Shown here in pieces: positions 25,454 through 33,118 of a stretch of DNA of 64,000 nucleotides. This DNA comes from Ottowia thiooxydans DSM 14619. GTDB taxonomy: Bacteria; Pseudomonadota; Gammaproteobacteria; Burkholderiales; Burkholderiaceae_C. The notes under the pieces were generated by a model. The model did no database searches. It worked only from the letters and a program-made list of their open reading frames with translations, and was not told the DNA's origin. The position numbers and the translations under genes are program-made. The number at the start of each line of letters is the position of its first letter. Position 1 is the first letter of the stretch. Location of the stretch: positions 26,208 to 90,207 of the forward strand of contig NZ_AUGX01000024.1 of assembly GCF_000422885.1 (NCBI RefSeq), in the 5' to 3' direction.

Positions 25454-27361
25454 ATGCTGACACCTCAACTCATCCTCTCCCTCGGGGCAACCCTCGTTGT
25501 TGACTTGTTCGCCGGCGGCGGCGGCGCCAGCACGGGCATCGAGCAAGCGCTGGGCCGCCATGTCGACATCGCGATCAACCACGATGCGGTCGCCATCGCC
25601 ATGCACGAGGTCAACCACCCTCAAACGCGCCATCTGTGCACGGACGTTTGGGACGTGTGTCCCCTGGAGGCCACGGGCGGCCGCCCGGTAGGCCTGCTGC
25701 ACGCTTCTCCGGACTGCACCGACCACAGTCAGGCGAAGGGGGGTCAGCCGCGCAAACAGGCCATTCGTTCCCTGGCATGGGTGGTGCATCGCTGGGCGGG
25801 AAAGACACGGCCCACGCTCATCAGCGTCGAGAACGTCCCGCGCCAGACCAGCTGGGCCAGGCTCGTCGCCAAGCGCGACAAGGCGACCGGCCGCGTCGTG
25901 ACGCTGGATGAGATCGTTGATCCGGTGACGCGCCGACGCAGTTTTCGGGTGGCCGACCCTGGCGAATACGTCCCGCGCCACCGCCAATACCTGGTGCCCG
26001 ATCCGCGTGACAGCGGCTCGCAGTGGCGCCGGTTCGTCAAAGGCCTGGAGGACATGGGCTACGTGGTCGAGTGGCGAACCATCTGCAACGCGGACCTGGG
26101 CGCGCACAGCACGCGCACCCGCCTGTATGTGCTGGCGCGCTGTGATGGCCAGCCGATCGTCTGGCCGGCGCCCACGCACGCTAAGAAGCCCACCAAGGGC
26201 CTTCAACGACACCGCCCAGCCTCCGATTGCATCGACTGGTCCGTGCCAGGCCGGAGCATTTTTGACCGCCCCAAGCCGTTGGCCGATGCGTCTTTGAGAC
26301 GCATTGCCTACGGAATAGACAAATACGTCTTGCGCAACCCCAACCCGTTCATCGTGCCCGCTACGCATCAATGCTCAAGCCACCGCACCCGTCCGGTCAC
26401 CGATCCGCTGGCCACCGTCACGGGCGCCAACCGGGGCGAACTGATGCTGGTCACCCCCGCGCTGATCCCGGTCACTCACTCTCGTGACACGGCATGGGAC
26501 CCTCAGGAGCCGTTGCGAACCATCACCACGGCCAAAGGCGGTGAAGTGGCCGTCTCGGCCGCCACCCTGGTCCAGCTGGGGTATGGCGAGCGACATGGCC
26601 AGGCGCCGCGGGCTCTGGACATCGATCGGCCGCTCGGCACGGTCGTCGCCGGCGGCCGTAAGCACGGCCTGGCCACAGCCTGTCTGGTTCAGGCCGGCCA
26701 CGGCGAGGGCGCATCTGGCAAAGAGCGGCGCAGCTATGGCGCCAATGATGTGGCGGGCCCGATCGGGACCGTCACTGCCACGGGCAGCGGCGGCCACCGA
26801 GTCGCCACTGCCTTCATGGTTCAAGCGAATGGCGGCTTCAACGCAACGCCGGCGCGCGACCTCTTCGACAGCATGTCCGTGGTCACCACGTCAGGCAGTC
26901 AGCAGCAGCTGATACAAGCTCACCTGCAAGCCGTGGCCAACGATGAAAGCCCACGGTCGGAGATCAACTACAGAGACTTGAGCGAAGAAGATGAGCGCGA
27001 TGCTCTGCGATGCGCTGCATTCTTGATGCGCTATCACGGCAGCGGCGGTCAGTGGTCAGATCTCAACGATCCGGCCACAACCATCACCACCCGCGACCGC
27101 CTGGCGCTGGTGACCGTGTGGCTGCGCGGCGAACCTTGGGTGATCGTCGACATCTGGCTGCGCATGCTGCTCCCGCGAGAGCTCTACAACGCTCAAGACT
27201 TCCCGGCGAGCTATGTCATCGACCGAACGTCCACCGGCCGGCTGCTGACGAAGACGGCCCAGATCCGCATGTGTGGCAACAGCGTTTCGCCAGTGCCGTT
27301 GCGCCAGATCATCGAAGCCAACTACAGCGACTATCAGCATCGCGAACGCGTCGCTGCGTAA
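25454..27361 (+). CDS. DNA (cytosine-5) methyltransferase, plasmid/phage type
   Basis: The 635-residue enzyme has motif I VDLFAGGGGAS (near residue 20). A cysteine in SPDCTDHSQAKGG (Cys88) stands in place of the common PCQ motif IV, motif VI is ISVENVP (near residue 126), and the C-terminal motifs are LPRELYNAQDFP and CGNSVSP. The large variable region holds about six imperfect repeats of the form PL-x-T(I/V)T-x(4-6)-LV (about residues 310-560), probably a target-recognition region. No partner nuclease is adjacent, so it is likely an orphan methylase protecting the plasmid from host restriction or marking it. Three small genes follow. Confidence 0.9.
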   Translation: MLTPQLILSLGATLVVDLFAGGGGASTGIEQALGRHVDIAINHDAVAIAMHEVNHPQTRHLCTDVWDVCPLEATGGRPVGLLHASPDCTDHSQAKGGQPRKQAIRSLAWVVHRWAGKTRPTLISVENVPRQTSWARLVAKRDKATGRVVTLDEIVDPVTRRRSFRVADPGEYVPRHRQYLVPDPRDSGSQWRRFVKGLEDMGYVVEWRTICNADLGAHSTRTRLYVLARCDGQPIVWPAPTHAKKPTKGLQRHRPASDCIDWSVPGRSIFDRPKPLADASLRRIAYGIDKYVLRNPNPFIVPATHQCSSHRTRPVTDPLATVTGANRGELMLVTPALIPVTHSRDTAWDPQEPLRTITTAKGGEVAVSAATLVQLGYGERHGQAPRALDIDRPLGTVVAGGRKHGLATACLVQAGHGEGASGKERRSYGANDVAGPIGTVTATGSGGHRVATAFMVQANGGFNATPARDLFDSMSVVTTSGSQQQLIQAHLQAVANDESPRSEINYRDLSEEDERDALRCAAFLMRYHGSGGQWSDLNDPATTITTRDRLALVTVWLRGEPWVIVDIWLRMLLPRELYNAQDFPASYVIDRTSTGRLLTKTAQIRMCGNSVSPVPLRQIIEANYSDYQHRERVAA

Positions 27362-27370
27362 GGGGGTTCC

Positions 27371-27580
27371 ATGGGCGTTCGTAAAGGCCAAGGCTATGGG
27401 GTGCCCAAGCCTAAGCGGCTCATCTGTCCAGAGTGCGGCAAGAAAGGGGTCAAGCAGTGGTATGTGACGCCACGCGGCCTCTTTAGGGATTGCCAGTACT
27501 GCATGCACACCTGGGGCGAGCTGAGCTGGTCAATCGCGAAAGCCAGCACGAAGCGCCGGTCGGCAAACGGTGCAAACTGA
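27371..27580 (+). CDS. Small zinc-ribbon protein
   Basis: The 69-residue product has two CxxC pairs (CPECGKKG and CQYCMHTW), a single zinc ribbon. The ATG follows AAGGGGGTTCC, 10 bp after the methyltransferase stop, so it is likely co-transcribed. Its function is unknown; small zinc ribbons like this are frequent in plasmids and phages. Confidence 0.7.
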   Translation: MGVRKGQGYGVPKPKRLICPECGKKGVKQWYVTPRGLFRDCQYCMHTWGELSWSIAKASTKRRSANGAN

Positions 27581-27651
27581 TGCAGCTTTCCAGCAAGTGC
27601 CGAATGCGCTTAGCCAGTCGATCATCATCAAGATGAATACAGGAGATTGAG

Positions 27652-27933
27652 ATGGATGCACTGTATGAAATTCGACAGATCTGCGAATGGAAGCCGAGCG
27701 ATGCCTTGGCACAGATCACCGCCATTGTGGATTCGGCGCGAGGCCCCGGCATGAGCGGCGGAGATGCCTCGTTCATGGCTGTGAACACGTACATGTTGAA
27801 CGACGGCAGGAGTCAAGAGCCGATAGAATTTCTGCGGTGCTGGGCTTACGGGGACTTCGACCTCATTCGCCGAGAGTGGCCAGACGCACCCGCTGAGTGC
27901 TTCCTGGCTGAGGTCTTCCCAGAGCCGCGATGA
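27652..27933 (+). CDS. Hypothetical protein
   Basis: The 93-residue acidic product starts MDALYEIRQICEW, with a strong ribosome-binding site (CAGGAGATTGAG). No membrane segment or recognised domain is present. Codon use looks like its neighbours. It follows the methylase/zinc-ribbon pair after a 71-bp gap. Confidence 0.55.
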   Translation: MDALYEIRQICEWKPSDALAQITAIVDSARGPGMSGGDASFMAVNTYMLNDGRSQEPIEFLRCWAYGDFDLIRREWPDAPAECFLAEVFPEPR

Positions 27934-28011
27934 GGTTGTCGACAAAGCGAAGGAAGAATGTGCTGATGGCCGCCAGGTCCATAGCGGGCGGCGCGCTAGG
28001 ATAGTCAAGCT

Positions 28012-28254
28012 ATGACGACGCCGGACAATGACCGCCCCCCACTGAAGCCTGACAGAACCGGCCGCCCCTTCAAGGACGGCGATCGACCCGTGGTGAAGAA
28101 GTCCGTTTCGCTGACCACGCCGCTGTACGAGGCCTTGCTGGAGCTCGGCGGTGGACGGCTGAGCTCCGGGATCGAATTGGCCTGTGCGTGGCTGCTGGAA
28201 GAGCGCAAAGGGCACAAGCCGGAGAGGAAAGCACCAGGTTCACGGAAGGGCTGA
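28012..28254 (+). CDS. Small ribbon-helix-helix-like protein
   Basis: The 80-residue product has a disordered proline/arginine-rich first 30 residues. A segment KKSVSLTTPLYEALLELGGGRLSSGIE follows that resembles a ribbon-helix-helix (strand-helix-helix) DNA-binding fold. It could be a local regulator, but this is a weak pattern match. It converges on traD with a 63-bp gap. Confidence 0.45.
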   Translation: MTTPDNDRPPLKPDRTGRPFKDGDRPVVKKSVSLTTPLYEALLELGGGRLSSGIELACAWLLEERKGHKPERKAPGSRKG

Positions 28255-28317
28255 CCGCGGACCTCGCTTTGTTGCGGGCTGGCGACCAACCGGCTTGGCA
28301 CCGGGTAGGCGACGAGC

Positions 28318-30174
28318 TTATGGCGTGTTCTCGTAGCCGAACTCGTCGACGTTCTTCTCTTTGTCTTTGCGCTTGCCAACACGCGTCTTCACGGGCGTCG
28401 ACACGAAGTCCTGCCACCGGCCGACCAGGTTCAAGCCAGGCGTTTTGACCTTGCGCTTGTGGTTGAGCTGTAGCGGACCCAGCTTGACGCGGCACTCCTT
28501 CGAGAGGCCGACGATGGGCACGACAATGTCGTAGATCTTGTTGCCCTCGTACTGCAGGATGGCCTCACCGATTGCCAGGCTGGTGAGCACGTCCGGCTCC
28601 ACCAACGGCACTTCTTCCTCGCGCTCGCTGATGCCACCGGAGATGCCTTCTCCGCCCATTCGCTGCGGGCTGATCTGCACGTACTGGCTCGAAGTCGAGG
28701 AACTGGTGTTGGTGGTTTGGGTGCGTGCCACCCGGCGCGTCTTGCCGATGAGCTCGGAGGCCTTCTCGGCCGCCTGTGTGGTGCCGACCCGGAAGTACAT
28801 CTTGGTGGTCGTGTTGCCGATCACCCGCTCCGCAAAATCGTCGCTGACGGCTGAGAACCCCGAGTCGGTCTGGATTGCCGGCAGGAGGAACACGCCGGCG
28901 GAGCGCGCCTGCTCGAACACGACGGCCCATGATTCGGTGACGTAGCTCGCGGCCTCGTCCAGGAACATCATGGACGGGATCGTCGGGCGGTCTTGCTTGT
29001 TGCGCTGCAGCCAGCTCAAGCTGGTGCGCACGTCGCCCATCAGGATCTTGCCGAAGTTGTTGGCCGCAACGTCTTTCCCCAGGGTCGGCAGCGCCACGTA
29101 GATGATCTGGTTGCCGCGAATGGCGTCGTAGATCTTGACCTCTGGATCGTAGTCGTTGAGCACGGTGCCGAAGCTGCCATTCCCGAAGGTGAACATCCGC
29201 CCTGCCAGCCCGCCCAGAACATCCTTCATCTTGGTCATGTTGATCTGACCAGCGAGAGGGTTGCGCGTATCGTTCAGCGGCACGCGGTAGCGATCGAGGA
29301 AGAGGTTGAGGTTGCGAAGCTCGGCGCAGTCCGGCGCGGCCGCCTCCACCTTTTGAACCAGCTCCTCCATGCTGAGAGCATTGGTCATCAGCACGGCCAG
29401 GTCGCTGAAGTTGTAGGCCAGGCGCGCGCGCTTGAGCGCGCTCAGGAAGATGACCAGGGCTTCGTTGGAAGACTGTTTGTAGAAGTCCGAGCCGGCGGAT
29501 CCTTCGGTGGACGGGATCATCGACAGGATGCGCGCTGCCACCTCGTCAGGGTCACCGTACAGGATCGGGTTGTAGGTGTTGCTGAACTCGGCCTGGCCGG
29601 GGTTGATGACCCAGAACTCATGGCCGCGGCCGGCCCACTTCGCGAACTGGTAGAGCGATTCGATGTTGTCGATGTCCAGCTTGCCGTCGACGAACAGCAC
29701 GCCGCCACCGCGCTGGATCTGCTGGAACATCATCTGGGAACCGGCGACGGTTTTACCCATACCCGACTGGCCCATGATCCACATGTGCCGAAACAGGTTA
29801 GGGTCGGGGATCATCACCGGCAGACCCTTGTCTGAGGTGTAGCCAATGAGCAGTCCGGGTGCGTCTGAGCCAGGTGCGATCGGTGGCTTTGACGACTCGA
29901 CCGTGGCGCGGCTGTTCAGCAAGAAGTCCTTGTTCAGCAAGCGCGTGAACTGGCGCCCGATCACCGTGGCGCCCAGGCCGCTCAAGATGGCGGCCGGAAG
30001 GATGCCGGTGTACTGCACGATGGGAGGCGCGAGCGACAGCGCGCCAGTACCGAGAGCCAGCAGCGCGCCTGTTTCCATCGGGCCGCCGATCTTCATCTCG
30101 TACACCGATTTGAGCAGCCTCTTGCGATCCGGTGTGCGGTTCAAGTACCGCTCAATCACGCTCTTCTCGCTCAT
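28318..30174 (-). CDS. traD: TraD, type IV coupling protein
   Basis: The start is MSEKSVIERYLNR (30174), giving 618 residues. Two N-terminal membrane helices (TGALLALGTGALSLAP and LPAAILSGLGATVIG) are followed by a VirD4/TraD ATPase. Walker A is IMGQSGMGKTVAGSQ and Walker B is MMFLDEAASYVTE. The C-terminal tail is basic. The coupling protein brings the relaxosome to the channel. In SXT-like elements traD follows the relaxase gene, but here it follows two small genes and no relaxase is in view. Confidence 0.94.
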   Translation of the reverse strand: MSEKSVIERYLNRTPDRKRLLKSVYEMKIGGPMETGALLALGTGALSLAPPIVQYTGILPAAILSGLGATVIGRQFTRLLNKDFLLNSRATVESSKPPIAPGSDAPGLLIGYTSDKGLPVMIPDPNLFRHMWIMGQSGMGKTVAGSQMMFQQIQRGGGVLFVDGKLDIDNIESLYQFAKWAGRGHEFWVINPGQAEFSNTYNPILYGDPDEVAARILSMIPSTEGSAGSDFYKQSSNEALVIFLSALKRARLAYNFSDLAVLMTNALSMEELVQKVEAAAPDCAELRNLNLFLDRYRVPLNDTRNPLAGQINMTKMKDVLGGLAGRMFTFGNGSFGTVLNDYDPEVKIYDAIRGNQIIYVALPTLGKDVAANNFGKILMGDVRTSLSWLQRNKQDRPTIPSMMFLDEAASYVTESWAVVFEQARSAGVFLLPAIQTDSGFSAVSDDFAERVIGNTTTKMYFRVGTTQAAEKASELIGKTRRVARTQTTNTSSSTSSQYVQISPQRMGGEGISGGISEREEEVPLVEPDVLTSLAIGEAILQYEGNKIYDIVVPIVGLSKECRVKLGPLQLNHKRKVKTPGLNLVGRWQDFVSTPVKTRVGKRKDKEKNVDEFGYENTP

Positions 30175-30184
30175 GCTGGACCCT

Positions 30185-31123
30185 TCACCGAGACGTTGAA
30201 TTGCCGAAGAAGCTGGTCCAAACATGGGTGCCGCGGCTGGCCAACCTGCCCTGCTCGGTCAGCAGAAGGGGATTGGTCCCGGTCAACCAGAGGTCGCTGG
30301 AGGGAGAGCCGTCGCTCGATGGGCGTGTGCTGACCATGTAGCTGTCGGCGATCAGCGCATCGATCGCCTCTTTCATTCTCGCGGCCGAGGGCACGTCGCC
30401 GGAGGTGCGGTCGCAAATGTCGGCGGTCTTGGCCATCGCCTCGGTCAAGCTGATGCCTGGCTGGTACCAGATCTCGCCGGCGAGGATGCCTGCTTCAATG
30501 CCGCCCACCATGCAGGCCTTGGCCTCGATGAAGTCAGGCACCGGGCTGGCTTCAAACCCCATCACCGGCGGCTTGTACCAGCGCAACCAGAACTCGTACA
30601 TGAAGCGCAGGCGGATCACGTCGCCGCGGACCGTGGTGCCGCCGCCGATCACCTCGATGGCGTCTTGGAACGTCAGGCGGTCGTCGTCGGCCGCGTCGTA
30701 GAAGAAGTGCATGGCCGAGTGGCGCGCATCGACATCGTCGTGCTGCAGCAGGTTGTACGCGTGCCCGTAGACCAACAGGAATGCGTCGCGCTCGGGACCT
30801 TCGTCGAACAGCTCATAGGCGCGCGGGCCCGCCTTCGGTGCCTTGGCGGTCGGTGCCCTCACCTCTCCCGCTTTTGGTTTTCCTCTTTTTTTAGTTGGTT
30901 GCTCAGTGACGGGAAGAGCAGATCTTTGGGCGTTAGCAAAGCGCGAAACAATATCAAGTGACTCATCAAGAGTGTCTTTATGCACCAGACCAGGGAAAAG
31001 ACCAGCATCCTGGAGAACTCTTTCACTGCTGGCCCAAGGATCGTCCCAATCGTCGACCGCAACAGCGGGATTGCCAGCACCAGAAATATCGCCCCCACCA
31101 CCAGAATCAATGCGAGTGTCCAT
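30185..31123 (-). CDS. Transfer-region protein of unknown function upstream of traD
   Basis: The 312-residue soluble protein ends 11 bp before the traD start. The N-terminal 100 residues are acidic/lysine-rich and low in complexity. The part from about residue 100 on looks globular (RAYELFDEGPERDAFLLVYG, FYDAADDDRLTFQDAIEV, MYEFWLRWYKPPVMGF). The first 265 bp overlap, in another frame, the small membrane protein at 30859-31137; the true start could therefore be later. It may be a relaxosome or coupling-protein accessory factor, judged only from position. Confidence 0.65.
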   Translation of the reverse strand: MDTRIDSGGGGDISGAGNPAVAVDDWDDPWASSERVLQDAGLFPGLVHKDTLDESLDIVSRFANAQRSALPVTEQPTKKRGKPKAGEVRAPTAKAPKAGPRAYELFDEGPERDAFLLVYGHAYNLLQHDDVDARHSAMHFFYDAADDDRLTFQDAIEVIGGGTTVRGDVIRLRFMYEFWLRWYKPPVMGFEASPVPDFIEAKACMVGGIEAGILAGEIWYQPGISLTEAMAKTADICDRTSGDVPSAARMKEAIDALIADSYMVSTRPSSDGSPSSDLWLTGTNPLLLTEQGRLASRGTHVWTSFFGNSTSR

Positions 31124-31137
31124 TTTTCAGAGTCCAT
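30859..31137 (-). CDS. Small membrane protein overlapping the next gene
   Basis: The 92-residue product starts MDSEKWTLALILVVG. It has a very hydrophobic first helix, a second hydrophobic segment (MLVFSLVWCIKTLLMSHLILF) and a strongly basic tail ending in KKEENQKRER, a typical membrane-protein layout. It is the first start codon after the promoter at 31152-31169. Almost its whole length overlaps the 312-residue frame. Either both are made or one start is wrong; the topology argues that this one is real. Confidence 0.55.
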   Translation of the reverse strand: MDSEKWTLALILVVGAIFLVLAIPLLRSTIGTILGPAVKEFSRMLVFSLVWCIKTLLMSHLILFRALLTPKDLLFPSLSNQLKKEENQKRER

Positions 31138-31151
31138 TGGTTTCTGCCGTT

Positions 31152-31169
31152 GTAATTGCAAACATTGTA
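31152..31169 (-). promoter_or_regulatory. TTTGCAAT operator and -10 of the traD unit
   Basis: On the minus strand TACAAT (31169-31164) is followed by GTTTGCAATTA. The 15-mer ATTGCAAACATTGTA is nearly identical to that before the transglycosylase unit, and AATGTTTGCAATTA matches the site at 25.26 kb exactly. It lies 15-32 bp before the ATG at 31137. Confidence 0.6.
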
Positions 31170-31188
31170 GCGTTGCACGCTTTTTGGG

Positions 31189-31223
31189 CAAAAAAAAGAG
31201 AGCCATCCGAAGATGGCTCTCTG
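31189..31223 (-). terminator. Rho-independent terminator
   Basis: GAGAGCCATC and GATGGCTCTC form a 10-bp stem with a CGAA loop; on the minus strand it is followed by eight Ts. It ends the 31,229-32,000 cassette just upstream of the traD-unit promoter. Confidence 0.85.
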
Positions 31224-31228
31224 TTGGT

Positions 31229-31450
31229 TCAGCTACTTGCCGGCGATGCGGTCTCGGGCGAGGTGGGCACTGGAATCCAGTTGGGCCGTCCGCCGTCTTC
31301 ATCACAGCCGTTGCAGCGCATCGACTTGTCGTAACTGTGGCCGCACGATTCCCAGGCGTTGAGCTCGACGCTCCACGCGACAGGCCCATCGAAGACAACG
31401 TCGTCACTGCCGCAGCTGGCGCAAACGGGTTTTTCTCGAACGGTGGTCAT
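31229..31450 (-). CDS. Small zinc-ribbon protein
   Basis: The start MTTVREKPVCASCGS at 31450 lies 1 bp after the stop of the preceding gene. The 73-residue product has CxxC (CASCGS) and a second pair (CNGCDED). The pattern, including KPVC-x2-CGS-x2-V-x2-DG, matches the N-terminus of the zinc-ribbon protein at 36595-37200. The function is unknown. It is the second gene of a cassette headed by cis-element J. Confidence 0.65.
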   Translation of the reverse strand: MTTVREKPVCASCGSDDVVFDGPVAWSVELNAWESCGHSYDKSMRCNGCDEDGGRPNWIPVPTSPETASPASS

Positions 31451-31451
31451 G

Positions 31452-32000
31452 TCAGGCCTCCTCGGCTTCTTGCTCAAGCTCGATCTCGCGCCGGTACTCG
31501 CGTAGCGTGCGCCACTGGTCCGGCCTGGCCGTAAAACCCTGGATGAAGGCCTGGTAGCCCGCAGCTGCTTCGTAGGTCGAAAACCTGGCAATCGCCTCGC
31601 AAGGCTTGTCCTGCTCCTGGCGCTCCACGTCGAAGGTGTCTTTGCCCGACTTGATGTAAAGGATGGGCACGCGGTAGTTTCTGCAGCGCCACAGCTCATG
31701 GCCGGACAGCGCGTGGACGATGCGCACGATGCAATGATCCAGGATCGGGGCGCCGCCGGGTGACGAGATCAGCACATCGTCATCGCGCAGCGGCTCCAGC
31801 AGCAGCGGGACACGGATGCTTCCGGTACTCCGCCCGACGTAGCCGCAGACATCGTTTTCTTCGCCCCAGTCCCTGCCATTCTGATCGCCGTAGAACAGGC
31901 GGAGCACGGTGCCTTGGACCCTCGCTTGCTCCAGGATCTTGCGAACACGCAAAGGGGTATCCCGATGAAAGGTGGTCTCAAGTTTGGTGGTGTTGTGCAT
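31452..32000 (-). CDS. Hypothetical accessory protein
   Basis: The start is MHNTTKLETTFHRD (32000) behind AAGAGGAGTGCACAC. The 182-residue protein is soluble, with a beta-rich first two thirds (VLRLFYGDQNGRDWGEE, CGYVGRSTGSIRVPLLL) and a charged helical end (EYRREIELEQEAEEA). No family is recognised. It is driven by cis-element J and is followed by the zinc-ribbon gene. Confidence 0.65.
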   Translation of the reverse strand: MHNTTKLETTFHRDTPLRVRKILEQARVQGTVLRLFYGDQNGRDWGEENDVCGYVGRSTGSIRVPLLLEPLRDDDVLISSPGGAPILDHCIVRIVHALSGHELWRCRNYRVPILYIKSGKDTFDVERQEQDKPCEAIARFSTYEAAAGYQAFIQGFTARPDQWRTLREYRREIELEQEAEEA

Positions 32001-32018
32001 GTGTGCACTCCTCTTGAA

Positions 32019-32054
32019 GGGCCATTGCTGGCCCGGTTGAACATGAGAGGAGAT
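32019..32054 (-). promoter_or_regulatory. Cassette element J (ATGTTCAACC plus stem-loop)
   Basis: Read on the minus strand: ATCTC (32054-32050), five bases, ATGTTCAACC, then GGGCCA/TGGCCC with a 4-base loop (32034-32019), then a ribbon of 18 bp to the start codon at 32000. It is one of ten such elements in the window. Confidence 0.7.
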
Positions 32055-32064
32055 CGCACAAAAG

Positions 32065-32098
32065 GGAAAAGCCACCAATGCTTGCGCACTGGTGGCTT
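32065..32098 (-). terminator. Terminator of AGCCACC type
   Basis: Arms AGCCACCA and TGGTGGCT; on the minus strand the stem is followed by TTTT. It abuts element J, separating this cassette from the one upstream. Confidence 0.7.
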
Positions 32099-32190
32099 GG
32101 GCAATCAAGGCGTGAGGAACTGACCGGCCCTGCAGCGATCCGGCTCGAAGGCCTTCGGGTGGTACTCCCAGGACGCCGAAACCTGCGGGC

Positions 32191-32222
32191 GAAAAAAACC
32201 GCCGGCGTGATGCAGGCGGTTT
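32191..32222 (-). terminator. Rho-independent terminator
   Basis: AACCGCC and GGCGGTT arms, followed on the minus strand by a run of seven Ts. It ends transcription from the 32,653 gene. Confidence 0.7.
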
Positions 32223-32265
32223 GGGGTTCGTGGACTTCTGGCCGTGCGCAGACTACTATCCAAGG

Positions 32266-32469
32266 ATGGAAAGCAGAGCACGACCAGCGCTGACGGTCAT
32301 TCGAGGTGGAAGGACCGACTTCTTGTCATCAATAGAGCTGACGCGGCTTCTCGAAGAAGTCGATGTCACAGAGGCATTGGAGTACTTCCGCAGCCTCAAG
32401 CGGCAGCGTAGCCGACCGGCCAATTCTCCGCTAGCAGTGCTTCACGCAACGACGCCGGCAGGCGATTGA
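32266..32469 (+). CDS. Possible small plus-strand protein
   Basis: The 67-residue frame starts MESRARPALTVIRGG after CCAAGG and contains an acidic helix (ELTRLLEEVDVTEALEYF). Its last 74 bp overlap the end of the minus-strand gene at 32,396. No relatives are recognised and nothing else on this strand is transcribed nearby, so it is a weak call. Confidence 0.3.
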   Translation: MESRARPALTVIRGGRTDFLSSIELTRLLEEVDVTEALEYFRSLKRQRSRPANSPLAVLHATTPAGD

Positions 32470-32653
32470 TCATGACCGGGTCGCTGACACAGGTGAGCGC
32501 GATTCGGACCACTGAGCACACTTGGCCAGGCGCGATCAACTCGCGCAGGTTGGCGAACTCCTGGTATTCCTGATCTGTTGCATTGCACAGCCAGCGTTCG
32601 AACATCGCATGAAAGCGTGAGCGCTGATTCGGATTCAATTTATCGAAAGCCAT
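32396..32653 (-). CDS. Hypothetical accessory protein
   Basis: The 85-residue product starts MAFDKLNPNQRSRFH (32653) after GGAGTGACCCCC. It is mostly helical (ATDQEYQEFANLREL and LPASLREALLAENW). It is a single-gene cassette under element I. No family is recognised. Confidence 0.55.
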   Translation of the reverse strand: MAFDKLNPNQRSRFHAMFERWLCNATDQEYQEFANLRELIAPGQVCSVVRIALTCVSDPVMINRLPASLREALLAENWPVGYAAA

Positions 32654-32659
32654 GGGGGT

Positions 32660-32690
32660 CACTCCATGTGGGTTGAACATCGCTGGAAAT
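32660..32690 (-). promoter_or_regulatory. Cassette element I
   Basis: On the minus strand ATTTC, five bases, ATGTTCAACC, then only a weak CAC/GTG stem before the ribosome-binding site. It is the least structured copy along with F. Confidence 0.6.
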
Positions 32691-32711
32691 AGCGGCGTTG
32701 AGAAAGTGCGA

Positions 32712-33011
32712 CTACCAGTCGTAGAGGTACAAGCCATCGATCTCGTCGCCTGCCGAGTCGAAACGAAGCCAGTTTTCACCTGGGTAGGCGGACTGGAACC
32801 ACTCCACGATCGGGTCCATCCATTCAGGCCATACGACGCTTTGTGGCTTTTCGGTCCCGATGAACACGAACCCGCCATGCTCATACTTGGCGACCATGTT
32901 CAACTTCGACAGCTCGTCGAAGTCTTCTGCGGACGGCGCATGCGCCGTGGAGATCACGGGCACCAACAGCTGGAATTTGACGCGCTGGGCGGTCTTGGGT
33001 TTTTTGGCCAT
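32712..33011 (-). CDS. Hypothetical accessory protein
   Basis: The 99-residue product starts MAKKPKTAQRVKF (33011) after CAAGGAGCCGCT. It is soluble and acidic, ending in GDEIDGLYLYDW. It is a single-gene cassette under element H. No family is recognised. Confidence 0.6.
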   Translation of the reverse strand: MAKKPKTAQRVKFQLLVPVISTAHAPSAEDFDELSKLNMVAKYEHGGFVFIGTEKPQSVVWPEWMDPIVEWFQSAYPGENWLRFDSAGDEIDGLYLYDW

Positions 33012-33026
33012 AGCGGCTCCTTGGGA

Positions 33027-33060
33027 AGGACTTGCGTCCTGGTTGAACATCCCTGGAGAT
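33027..33060 (-). promoter_or_regulatory. Cassette element H
   Basis: On the minus strand ATCTC (33060-33056), five bases, ATGTTCAACC, then the perfect stem AGGAC/GTCCT with a 4-base loop (33040-33027), then AAGGAG before the start at 33011. Confidence 0.7.
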
Positions 33061-33067
33061 CGCGGCC

Positions 33068-33104
33068 ATGAAAAAAGCCACCGCCCGCGGATGCAGGGGT
33101 GGCT
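33068..33104 (-). terminator. Terminator of AGCCACC type
   Basis: AGCCACC and GGTGGCT arms around a GC-rich loop, followed on the minus strand by six Ts. It directly precedes element H. Confidence 0.7.
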
Positions 33105-33118
33105 TGGGGTTCGGGGGA

